Below, piece by piece: positions 51,950 to 61,409 of a stretch of 64,000 nt of DNA. The stretch covers positions 1 to 64,000 of the forward strand of contig CAYONP010000001.1 in assembly GCA_964405335.1 (NCBI GenBank), in the 5' to 3' direction. The position numbers and the translations under genes are program-made. A model generated the notes under the pieces. It was not told the DNA's origin. It saw only the letters and a list, made by a program, of their open reading frames with translations, and searched no databases. Within the stretch, counting starts at the first letter, position 1. The number at the start of each line of letters is the position of its first letter. This stretch comes from CAYONP01 sp964405335 (lineage in GTDB: Bacteria; Armatimonadota; UBA10988).

Positions 51950-52684
51950 ATGCTCACTGAAGTCGACCAACCACTGCCGCCCGCGTCGCGCATCGGCTTC
52001 TCGCTGCGCACCGTCGGTGTCGGCGCGCCGCTGCTCTACGTCGGGTACATCTCGTACTTGTTCCATCGCACGGCGGGCTTCACCGCGGCGCAGGACGGAG
52101 TCCTCAGCCGGCACATCGTCTACGGCTACGCGTCACTGCTGGCCTACGGTGCGCTGACCGCGCTGGCCAATGGTCTCCTCGGCCGCGGTCTAGAGCGTGA
52201 GGAGCGGCGCAGCGTCGCCCTCGGCGGGCTGCTCGGCCTGGCCGCCGCGGTGATCTACTTCGCCGCCAACGTGGTCCAGTGGCACGACTACAGCATCCAC
52301 GCCGTTGGCGGGGCGAGCCGCTGGCTTGGCCATCTCAAGTGGCCGCCGTTCCTGCTCTTCGCCGCGGCCATGGCGCTGGTCTATGAGCAGTGCTTCCAGG
52401 CCTCGCGCGGGCGCGCGGCGAAGAGCCAGACACCCGGCCTGGCCGCCCTGCTGGCCGGCCTGGCCTACAGCGTCAACGCCGGTATCCAGGCCTATCGCCT
52501 GTGGAGCGTCGCGGCGGTCGCCGGCTGGCGCACCAGCTATGCCTGGACCGAGCGTCTGCTCAGCCTCTACCCGGTGGTCTACGGGCTGGTCATCGGCGGG
52601 CTGATGCTTGCCGTGGCTTGTCAGTTGATGGATCTGCAGGTCAACGACCCGCGCGAGCGGCCGACCGAGATGCGGCCGGTCTGA
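51950..52684 (+). CDS. Small polytopic membrane protein, unknown
   Basis: A 244-residue protein with about five to six membrane helices and no recognised motif. Segments include GVGAPLLYVGYISYLFHRTA and SLYPVVYGLVIGGLMLAVA. ATG 51950 has AAGG 7 nt upstream; the open frame extends farther back through the previous gene and is not used. It follows the spermidine-synthase-like gene by 32 nt, and its TGA abuts the thrC stop with no base between. Confidence 0.65.
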   Translation: MLTEVDQPLPPASRIGFSLRTVGVGAPLLYVGYISYLFHRTAGFTAAQDGVLSRHIVYGYASLLAYGALTALANGLLGRGLEREERRSVALGGLLGLAAAVIYFAANVVQWHDYSIHAVGGASRWLGHLKWPPFLLFAAAMALVYEQCFQASRGRAAKSQTPGLAALLAGLAYSVNAGIQAYRLWSVAAVAGWRTSYAWTERLLSLYPVVYGLVIGGLMLAVACQLMDLQVNDPRERPTEMRPV

Positions 52685-54020
52685 TCAGCCGAGCCAGGCG
52701 TCGATCGCCTGGCACACCCGGGCGAGGTCGGCCGGCAGCACCGTCGGCGGGTTGGCGGCGGCTGATTCGACGCCGCTGAGCCGACCCTCGTGGTAGCGCA
52801 CCATCCAGTCGACGAACTTCAGCCCGTGCGCCGTTGACACCACCACCGCGCTCTGCCCCGGCCCGATCTGCCCGCCCGACGCGAGCTTGTGCAGCGCGGC
52901 CAGCGCGACCGCTGTGTGCGGGCAGCAGAAGAAGCCCTCGCGGTTGGCCAGCGCGGCGGCGGCGGCCAGCTCGTTTTCGTCGGCCTGCTCGACCACGCCG
53001 TCGCAGGCGGTCAACGCCCGTACCGCGCGGTCGAAGCTGACCGGCGCGCCGATCCGGATGGCGGTCGCCACGGTGTCCCGCGCGGTCTGTGCCTGGTACT
53101 GGCCAAACCCGCGCTGGTAGGCCAGGTAGAGCGGATTCGCCGCCGCCGCCTGGGCGACGGCGAGGCGCGGCAGGCGGTCAATCAGACCGAGCTCGAGGGC
53201 CAGCGCAAAGCCGCGGTAGAGCGCGAACACGTTGCCCAGGTTGCCGCCGGGCAGCACCACCCAGTCGGGCACGCGCCAACCGAGCTGCCGGCAGAGCTCG
53301 ACCGCAAGCGTCTTCTGTCCCTCGAGCCGCAGCGGGTTCATCGAGTTGGCGAGGTAGACCGAGCCGTCGCGGGTGAGCTCCTGCACGACCGCCATGCAGC
53401 CGTCGAAGTCGGTCTCGAGCGCGATCACCCGGGCGCCGTTGACCACCGGCTGGATGAGCTGCGCCGTGCTGACTTTGTCGGCCGGCAGGATGACCAGCGT
53501 CGGCAAGCCCGCCCGCGCGCCGTAGGCCGCCAGCGCCGCCGAGGTGTCGCCGGTCGAGGCGCAGGCGACGGCGCGGATCGGCCGGCCGGCCGCGCGCAGG
53601 CGGTTGACCTGGCTGATCAGCACGGTCATGCCCAGGTCTTTGAAGCTGCCGGTCTGCGTGGTGCCGCACTGTTTGAGATAGACCGGGCCGACACCAATCT
53701 CGGCGGCCAGCCGTGGCGCCGGCAGCAGCGGCGAGCGGCCCTCGCCGAGAGTGACCATCTGCTCGGCCGGCACGCCCGGCAGGACCCACTCGCGCTGCGC
53801 CCAGACGCCGCTGACGTCCTCGGCCGCCGTCCCGGCCGCGCGCTGGTCGAGGCGCGCGCGCCACTCGCTCGCCGGCACCTGACGCAGAGCGTCGAGGTCG
53901 TGCTCAATCTCCAGCAGGCCGCCGCAGTCGGGGCAGCGGTAGCGGACCTCGGCCAGCGGCCAGCGCGAGCGGGCACAGCCGGGGCAGGTCAGCCAGGCAT
54001 CGAACGGCGGTTCGGCTGGG

Positions 54021-54031
<11 letters not shown>
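52685..54031 (-). CDS. thrC: Threonine synthase
   Basis: A 448-residue PLP enzyme with an N-terminal zinc-ribbon (LTCPGCARSRWPL, RYRCPDCGGLLEIEHDL), then the fold-type II core with the PLP Lys in TGSFKDLGMTV and GNLGNVFALYRGF for phosphate binding. It converts O-phosphohomoserine to Thr. The zinc ribbon is of the type seen in thrC homologues with an extended N-terminus. Its ATG overlaps the metK stop by 11 nt, and both depend on the metK promoter. Confidence 0.95.
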
Positions 54032-55175
<1,144 letters not shown>

Positions 55176-55210
55176 GCTGCTGGTTCTCCGGGCGTCCTGG
55201 ATCGCCGAGG

Positions 55211-55238
55211 ATCTTAGCACACCGACCTTGACGGTCAA
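55211..55238 (-). promoter_or_regulatory. Promoter of metK-thrC
   Basis: On the minus strand: -35 TTGACC (55238-55233), 16-nt spacer, -10 TAAGAT (55216-55211). The -35 overlaps the TGA of the SDR gene (55235-55237). A CTTGAC/GTCAAG inverted repeat covers the -35 region. Confidence 0.75.
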
Positions 55239-56008
55239 GCCACCGGCGAGCGCGGCAGCACGTAGCCGCCGTCGATCCGGATCACGCTGCCGGTGATGTA
55301 GTCGGCCTTGTCGCTGCACAGAAAGACGACCATCGCGGCGATCTCGTCGGCGCGGCCGAGGCGGCCCAGAGGCAGGCTACGGCCGACCTCGCGGATCTGC
55401 TCCTCCGAGTAGTAGACCCGCTCGCCGGGCGTGTCGATCCAACCCGGCTCGATGCTGTTGACCAGGATGCGGTCGCCGGCCAGCTCGGTGGCCAGCGTGC
55501 GGGCGATGTGATGCTGGCCGATCTTGCCCACGTTATAAGCCAGCGAGCGCGGATAGGCGTCGCGTGCGTGGACTGAGCTGATAAACACGATCCGGCCGCC
55601 CTCGCCCTGGTCGCGCATGGCCCGCGCGCCGAGCTGCGAGATGTGGAAGCTGTGCCACAGCGTCGCGTCCCAGGTGGCTGCCACGTCCTCGGGCGTCAAC
55701 TCCAGCGCCGGCTTGCGGATGCTGCGATAGGCGTTGGCCACCACCACGTCGAGGCGGCCGAACTCGCCGGTGGCGGCGTCAATGAGCGCTTGGCAGCCGT
55801 CGCGCGTGCAGACGTCGGCGCCGACGGCCACGGCCCGCCCGCCGCCGGCTTGGATGCTCTCGACCACCGCCGCGCCGTCGTCGGCGTGGGTGTGGTAGTT
55901 GACCACCACGGCGGCGCCGCTCTGCGCCAGTGCTTCGGCGCAGGCGCGGCCGATGCCGCGCGACGAACCGGTGACCACGGCGACCTGGCCGCTGAGATCG
56001 ATCTGCAT
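55235..56008 (-). CDS. Short-chain dehydrogenase/reductase (SDR)
   Basis: A 257-residue classical SDR. The cofactor loop is TGSSRGIGRA, the active site Ser is in VFISSVHA, and the catalytic YxxxK is in AYNVGKIG. The C-terminal IRIDGGYVLPRSP is typical. Resembles FabG-like or sugar/lactone reductases; the substrate is not clear. ATG 56008 is chosen, because the longer frame to 56575 lies within the kinase gene on the other strand. Confidence 0.93.
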   Translation of the reverse strand: MQIDLSGQVAVVTGSSRGIGRACAEALAQSGAAVVVNYHTHADDGAAVVESIQAGGGRAVAVGADVCTRDGCQALIDAATGEFGRLDVVVANAYRSIRKPALELTPEDVAATWDATLWHSFHISQLGARAMRDQGEGGRIVFISSVHARDAYPRSLAYNVGKIGQHHIARTLATELAGDRILVNSIEPGWIDTPGERVYYSEEQIREVGRSLPLGRLGRADEIAAMVVFLCSDKADYITGSVIRIDGGYVLPRSPVA

Positions 56009-56057
56009 CGGCCGCTCCGGCCGGTCGGTTCGCGACCCGGCCGCCGCGACCTGCGCC

Positions 56058-56093
56058 CGGCTATCAAGCCGGACGGGCGATGGACGATAGCCG
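56058..56093. promoter_or_regulatory. Inverted repeat in the SDR/hybrid-kinase divergent region
   Basis: CGGCTATC (56058-56065) and GATAGCCG (56086-56093) form a perfect 8-bp inverted repeat with centres 28 bp apart, in the 129-bp gap between two divergent genes. Such spacing suits a dimeric regulator on successive faces of the helix, or a cruciform. No obvious promoter hexamers overlap it. Confidence 0.45.
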
Positions 56094-56137
56094 TACCGGA
56101 GGGTCGGCCGCTGCGGCGGGCGGTCCGAGGGTGCTGC

Positions 56138-59100
56138 ATGAGATTGGTGACCACCAGCCTGGCCGCCCTGCTCCTGGCGCTGCGGGCCGCGGCGGCACAG
56201 GGCGAGGCGGGCGCCCCGCCGCCCGAGCGCCTGAGCGCCTGGCTGCTCGGCGGCGCGGTGGTCGTCCTGGCCCTGCTGCTCTGGCGGCTGATCGAGGTGC
56301 ACAGCCGGCTCAGCCGCGAGGTCTTCCGCCGGGCCGACAGCGTCGACGCGGCGATCGACTCCGAGCGACGCACGCGCCAGCGAACGCTGGCCGCGCCGCT
56401 CGGCTTCTTTCACGCCACCTACGACGGAGTGATCGACGAGTGCAACGATCATGTCGCCCGGCTGTTCGGTTTTGGCAGCCGGCTCGAGTTCCTCGCCCGC
56501 GCCGACGATGAGCCGTTCCGCCTCCCGCCGCCGGCGCGCTGGCGGCCTGAGACCGGCGACGCGATGGTCACCCACGAGGCCCGCCTGACCCGCCGCGACG
56601 GATCCACGGTCTGGGCCCGCCTGCGCACCTGGCCCGACCCCGAAGACGGCGGGCTCGACGGCCTGCTAGTCGACGCGGGCGCCGAGATTGCCGGCCGCGA
56701 ACGGCTCGAGCAACTGCGCCGCGCCGTCGAGGCCACCGCTGACAGCGTGGTCCTGACCGACGCCGAAGGCCGCATCCAGCACGTCAACCCGGCCTTCTGC
56801 CGCACCACCGGCTATATGCCCGAGGAGGTGATCGGCCGGCCGGCGATGTTCCTCCACCTTCAGCCCGAGCCGCCGGGCCTGTCGGCCTCGATTCGAGAGA
56901 CCTTGCTGCGTGGCGAGACCTGGACGGGAATCGTCCGCAACCTCACCAAGGACGGCCGACTCTACGAGGCTGCCCTGACCCTCTCTCCCATCTGCGACGA
57001 CCAGGGCACCGTCGTCGGCGTGGTCGGAGTCGACCGCGATGTGACCGCCGAGCGCAATGCCGCCGCCGAGCGCGAGCGGCGCACCGCCGAGCTGCAGGTC
57101 GAGCTGGCCGTCGACCGGGTGTTCCAGACCGCCGAGAGCGTCGACCAACTGCTCTACGGCGCCCTGGAGCAACTGGCCCGGCTCGACTCCCTCGGCCATG
57201 AGGTGCAACTGGCCGCCTGGCTGCTGGGCGACGGCGAAGCCGAGCCCGGCCTGGCCTCGGTCTATGGCGGCGCGCCCGACTGCTGGCTGGGCTACCAGTT
57301 GCCCGACGACTGCCCATCGCTGCCGCCGACCGGCCGGATCGAGACCGACGGGGCGGTCACGCGGCTGCTCATACCGTTGACCTCGGGCGACCGCACGCGC
57401 GGCGTGCTGGCCCTGCTGCTGCCGGCGAGCGACGGTCAGTGGGCGCGCGAACGTCGCTTCCTGGGCGCGCTGGGCGGTCGCATCGGTCTCGCGGTCGAGC
57501 GGCTGCAGAGCCGCGCCGACCTGCTCACGCTGAACGACGAGCTGACGGCGGTCAACCGCGCCCTCGCCGCGGCGCGCGACCAGGCCGAGCTGGCCAGCCG
57601 GGCGAAGAGCGAGTTTCTGACCAACATGAGCCACGAGATCCGCACGCCGATGAACGGCGTGATCGGCATGACCGGGCTCCTGCTCGAGTCGAACCTCGAC
57701 CCGGAGCAGCGCGACTGCGCCGAGACGGTGCGCCAATCGGCCGAGGCGCTGCTGACGATCATCAACGACATCCTCGACTTCTCGCGCATCGAGGCGGGCA
57801 AGCTGGAACTCGAGACGGTCGAGTTCGACCTCCACGACGCGGTCGGCGACGTGCTCGACCTGTTCAGCATCGGCGCCGAGGAGAAGGGGCTGGAGCTGGC
57901 GGCGTTGATCGACCCCGCGGTGCCGAGCCGCCTGCGCGGCGACCCCGGCCGGATGCGGCAGGTGCTGGTCAATCTGGTCGGCAACGCGATCAAGTTCACC
58001 AATGAGGGCGACATCACCGTCCGCGCGCGGCTCGAGGCCGAGAGTCCGCTCCAGGCGGTGATTGCCTTCAGCGTCACCGACAGCGGCATCGGGATCGCGC
58101 CCGAGATCTCGGCGCGGCTGTTCGAGGAGTTCACCCAGGCCGACAGCTCGCACACTCGGCGTTATGGCGGCACCGGGCTGGGGCTGACCATCTCGCGCAA
58201 GCTGGTCGAGCTGATGGGCGGCGAGATTGGCGTCGAGAGCGTGCCCGGCACCGGCAGCACCTTCTGGTTCACCGTGGCGCTCGACAAGCCGCACGGCTCG
58301 CGACCGGCGCCGGCCCGGCGGCCGCGCCAGGTGCGCGGCTCGCGGGTGCTGGTGGTCGATGACAGCGAGGCCCAGCGGCAGATCCTCGGCCACCTGCTCA
58401 GCTCGTGGGAGATGCAGGTCGACGAGGTGGGCAGCGGTGCCGCGGCGCTGGCCACGCTCCACCGCACCGCCGAGGCCGAGCATGAGTACGACCTGCTGCT
58501 GATTGACCTGGTGATGGACGGCCACGACGGCCTGAACGTCGCCCGCGAGGTCCGCGGCGACCCACGCTTCGCCGGCCTGCGCATCCTGCTCATGTGCTCG
58601 CAACGGATGCTCGAGCGGCTGGACAGCCTCGAGGCGCAGGTGGTTGACGGATACGTCACCAAGCCGATCCGCCCGGCGCGGCTATCGGAGATGATCACCG
58701 CGGTGCTGAAAGGCGTGCCGTCGGCCGCGCCGCTGCCCGATCCGCACGACGCGGTGCGGCTGTCGCGGCGCGGGGCGCGGGTGCTGGTGGTCGAGGACAA
58801 CCCGGTCAACCAGAAGGTGGCCGCGCGGATGCTGCAGAGCATGGGCTGCCGGGTCGACACCGCCGGCAACGGCCGCGAGGCGCTCGAGCTGCTGGCCACC
58901 ATCAGTTACGACGCGGTGCTGATGGACTGCCAGATGCCCGAACTGGACGGCTACGAGGCGACCGCCGAGCTGCGGCGACGCGAGGCCGGCGGGTCGCGCA
59001 CGCCGGTGATTGCCATGACCGCCCACGCCATGCCGGGCGACCGCGAGCGCTGCCTCGCCGCGGGGATGGACGATTACGTCGCCAAGCCGGTCCGCGCCTC

Positions 59101-59536
59101 GGCGCTGGCCCGCGCGCTGGAGCACTGGATCGGCGCCGAGCCGCCGCCCGAGGCGCCCGACGAAGAGCCCTGGCAGGGGCGCGAACAGGCGCTGGAGCGG
59201 CAGCTCTTCCAGCAGTTGCGCTCGCTCGGCCAGGACGACGACGAGAGCTTTGGCCACGAGCTGCTCGAGACGTTTGTCGCCGAGCTGCCCGAGCGGCTCG
59301 AGTCGCTGCGCCAGGCGGCCGCCGCCGGGGCCGCCGAACGCGCTGCCGGCGTGGCCCGGCGGATCCGCGAGCGGAGCAACCTGCTTGGCGCCACCGGCCT
59401 CGCCCGGTGCTGCGAAGATCTCGCGCGCGCAGCGTCGGAGGGCGACCTGGCCGGCCTGGCCGCCCGGCTCGACCGCGTGCAGGACGAGGCCGAGCAGGCG
59501 ATCGCCCTGCTGCGGCGGCTGGAACAGGCGGTGTGA
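56138..59536 (+). CDS. Hybrid sensor histidine kinase: PAS, HisKA-HATPase, two REC, degenerate Hpt
   Basis: An 1132-residue kinase with a short N-terminal signal-like segment and one helix (about 35-52). PAS/PAC-like domains occupy about 100-310 (LTDAEGRIQHVNPAFCRTTG), a GAF-like part about 330-470, HisKA at His499 (NMSHEIRTPMNGVIG), HATPase with DSGIGI and GGTGLGL, receiver 1 with Asp790 and receiver 2 with Asp930. The C-terminal helical bundle resembles Hpt, but the AHxLKG motif reads A-R1074-R-I-R-E, so the phosphorylatable His is missing. The next gene supplies an intact Hpt. ATG 56138 has GAGG 7 nt upstream. Confidence 0.93.
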   Translation: MRLVTTSLAALLLALRAAAAQGEAGAPPPERLSAWLLGGAVVVLALLLWRLIEVHSRLSREVFRRADSVDAAIDSERRTRQRTLAAPLGFFHATYDGVIDECNDHVARLFGFGSRLEFLARADDEPFRLPPPARWRPETGDAMVTHEARLTRRDGSTVWARLRTWPDPEDGGLDGLLVDAGAEIAGRERLEQLRRAVEATADSVVLTDAEGRIQHVNPAFCRTTGYMPEEVIGRPAMFLHLQPEPPGLSASIRETLLRGETWTGIVRNLTKDGRLYEAALTLSPICDDQGTVVGVVGVDRDVTAERNAAAERERRTAELQVELAVDRVFQTAESVDQLLYGALEQLARLDSLGHEVQLAAWLLGDGEAEPGLASVYGGAPDCWLGYQLPDDCPSLPPTGRIETDGAVTRLLIPLTSGDRTRGVLALLLPASDGQWARERRFLGALGGRIGLAVERLQSRADLLTLNDELTAVNRALAAARDQAELASRAKSEFLTNMSHEIRTPMNGVIGMTGLLLESNLDPEQRDCAETVRQSAEALLTIINDILDFSRIEAGKLELETVEFDLHDAVGDVLDLFSIGAEEKGLELAALIDPAVPSRLRGDPGRMRQVLVNLVGNAIKFTNEGDITVRARLEAESPLQAVIAFSVTDSGIGIAPEISARLFEEFTQADSSHTRRYGGTGLGLTISRKLVELMGGEIGVESVPGTGSTFWFTVALDKPHGSRPAPARRPRQVRGSRVLVVDDSEAQRQILGHLLSSWEMQVDEVGSGAAALATLHRTAEAEHEYDLLLIDLVMDGHDGLNVAREVRGDPRFAGLRILLMCSQRMLERLDSLEAQVVDGYVTKPIRPARLSEMITAVLKGVPSAAPLPDPHDAVRLSRRGARVLVVEDNPVNQKVAARMLQSMGCRVDTAGNGREALELLATISYDAVLMDCQMPELDGYEATAELRRREAGGSRTPVIAMTAHAMPGDRERCLAAGMDDYVAKPVRASALARALEHWIGAEPPPEAPDEEPWQGREQALERQLFQQLRSLGQDDDESFGHELLETFVAELPERLESLRQAAAAGAAERAAGVARRIRERSNLLGATGLARCCEDLARAASEGDLAGLAARLDRVQDEAEQAIALLRRLEQAV

Positions 59537-59552
59537 GGCAAGGAGCGAACCG

Positions 59553-59969
59553 ATGGTGGACCAGTATGCCGAGGTGCTCGATCTGGATCTGCTCGACGAG
59601 CTGAAGATGCTCGCCGATGACGACGATCCCGAGTTCCTCAGCGAGCTGATCGAGACCTACCTGAGCGAGCTCGACCCGTCGCTCGAGGCGATGGCGCAGG
59701 CGACCGGGGCCAACGACCCCGAGGCCGTTCGGAGGGCCGCGCACCGGCTTAAGGGCAGCAGCGCCAACATCGGCGCGAGCGAGCTGTCGGCCCGCTGCGC
59801 CGAGCTCGAGCAGCGTCATCGCCAGAGCGACGCGCACGCCGAGCTGCTCGCCGCGGTCGATGCCGAAGCGGCGCGGGTGCGGGTGGCGCTGCGCGGCTAC
59901 CTGACCGAGGCTTCGCCGCCGAGCAGCTCGCGCGCCTGCCGGCCGAACGGCCCGTCACCGGCCAGGTGA
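59553..59969 (+). CDS. Stand-alone Hpt phosphotransfer protein
   Basis: A 138-residue histidine phosphotransfer protein with the motif RAAHRLKGSSANIGA (His64). It lies 16 nt after the hybrid kinase gene with AAGGAG before its ATG, so it probably accepts phosphate from that kinase's receivers, replacing the kinase's own defective Hpt. The final 20 residues (EASPPSSSRACRPNGPSPAR) are Ser/Pro-rich and encoded by a 73-bp overlap with the convergent TPR gene, which suggests that they are not conserved. Confidence 0.9.
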   Translation: MVDQYAEVLDLDLLDELKMLADDDDPEFLSELIETYLSELDPSLEAMAQATGANDPEAVRRAAHRLKGSSANIGASELSARCAELEQRHRQSDAHAELLAAVDAEAARVRVALRGYLTEASPPSSSRACRPNGPSPAR

Positions 59970-61327
59970 AACACCCAGTCGAGTGCCTCGCCCGCGGCCA
60001 CCCGGTCGCCGCGCTGGAGCAGGGCGCGGGCGCGCAGCAGCTCGAGTTCGGGCAGCGTCGGCAGCTCACGCGGCGACCCTGCGGGCACGCCGGCGGCCCG
60101 TCGATCGCCGGCGTTCAGCGCCGCCTCGGCGACCAGCACCCGGGCGTATGCCCGCCACCAGAGCGCGGCGGGATCGAACCGTTTCTCGCCCCAGTCCAGC
60201 CGTTGCCGCAAGTAGGTCGCGACGTCGAACGGTTCGCCGCGTGCCAGGCGGATGGCCGCGCGGACAAAGACCCGCAGGTTGCGCGCATCGACCTCGTCCC
60301 GTTCGTCGGCCAGACGGACCAGCTCGGCCTCGGCGGGCAGCGTCTGCCCCAACCGAGCCGCGGCCAGCGCCGCCAGGTAGCGCGTGTGGGTGACCAGCCG
60401 CGCGGTCGCCGCGCCGGGGCAGGGCGGCAGCGCGGCCCGCAGCGCCGAAAGGTGGCGCGAGACCTCGGCGTAGCGGCCGGTGCGGAAGGCCAGTTCGGCC
60501 AGCTCGCCGTGGAGCTCGAGCAGCAGTTCGCGGCTGCCTGCGGCTCGGTCCAGCAGACCCGCCACCCGCTGGTAACCGGCCTCGCTCCGTTCGCTCGCCA
60601 GTTCGGCGGCCTCGTCGAGCCGGACCGCGGCCAGGGCGGCCCGGACCTGCATCGCGGCCGCGGCACGCCGGGGCGAGACGGCCACCGGCAGCCCCGGCAC
60701 GCGCACACCGGGTGCCGCGGGCCAGCCAGCCGCCGCGCGGAGCAGCCGCTGTGTGCGCCGCGCGGCGGTGGTCGGCAGCAGCTCGGCGGCGGTCGCGGCC
60801 ACCCGGCCGAGCGACGCCGGCAGGCGGCGCACGAGCAAGCCACCGAGCCCGAGCAGGACCAGCGCTTCGGGCCACCAGCCGAACCGCGCCGCCGCGCCGC
60901 AGGCGACCAGCGCCGCGCCCAGTCGCGCGCTGGCGAACGCATCGAGCGGCTCGACCGGCAGCGGTCGCCGCGCTGTCCGCGCGCGGCCGTTGTGCGCCAG
61001 CGCCGCGCCGAGTGCCGCGCCGAGCGCGGCGACGGCGACGAAGGTCAGCATCGCCAGCGCGCCGTCGGCGGCCAGTGCCAGCGCCGCGGCGAGTCCGAGC
61101 GGCGGGCCAATCAGATCGTGCCACGGCGCTCCGCCGCGCTGGCGGTGCAGGGGAAGCAGCAGGAGCGCCAGCCAGCCGGCGGCGAGGGCGACGATCAGCG
61201 CACGCGGCGCGCCCGCATCAGCGAGACGCACGGCGACGGCTGCCACCGCGCCGCTGCCCAGCACGACAGCCGACAGGATGGTGTAGTAGCGGAAGGTGCC
61301 GCGATCGCCGGCGCTCACGTTTGTCAC
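59897..61327 (-). CDS. Membrane protein with C-terminal TPR-like repeats
   Basis: A 476-residue protein with about five N-terminal helices (15-170) and an Ala/Leu-rich helical-repeat region (about 215-470) with TPR-like pairs (RRAAAAMQVRAALAAVRLDEA, AAARLGQTLPAEAELVRLAD). No enzymatic motif is seen. The start is GTG 61327. Its 3' end overlaps the Hpt gene by 73 bp tail-to-tail. Its start overlaps the divergent promoter at 61321-61349. Confidence 0.7.
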   Translation of the reverse strand: MTNVSAGDRGTFRYYTILSAVVLGSGAVAAVAVRLADAGAPRALIVALAAGWLALLLLPLHRQRGGAPWHDLIGPPLGLAAALALAADGALAMLTFVAVAALGAALGAALAHNGRARTARRPLPVEPLDAFASARLGAALVACGAAARFGWWPEALVLLGLGGLLVRRLPASLGRVAATAAELLPTTAARRTQRLLRAAAGWPAAPGVRVPGLPVAVSPRRAAAAMQVRAALAAVRLDEAAELASERSEAGYQRVAGLLDRAAGSRELLLELHGELAELAFRTGRYAEVSRHLSALRAALPPCPGAATARLVTHTRYLAALAAARLGQTLPAEAELVRLADERDEVDARNLRVFVRAAIRLARGEPFDVATYLRQRLDWGEKRFDPAALWWRAYARVLVAEAALNAGDRRAAGVPAGSPRELPTLPELELLRARALLQRGDRVAAGEALDWVFHLAGDGPFGRQARELLGGEASVR

Positions 61328-61349
61328 TCACCCGGGCCCATGCTACCAT
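61321..61349 (+). promoter_or_regulatory. Promoter of the PocR-GAF histidine kinase gene
   Basis: -35 TTGTCA (61321-61326), 17-nt spacer, -10 TACCAT (61344-61349). The leader to ATG 61410 is about 55 nt. The -35 region overlaps the start codon of the opposing TPR gene, so the two may interfere. Confidence 0.55.
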
Positions 61350-61409
61350 AACGCGGCCAGCGGGTGCTCGTTCCCGCGACGGCCGCGCGGCGGCGGCGCG
61401 GGGAGTGCG

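Noticed and set aside
55176..55234. SAM riboswitch before metK
   Set aside because: The leader from the promoter to ATG is about 30 nt, too short for any known SAM riboswitch.
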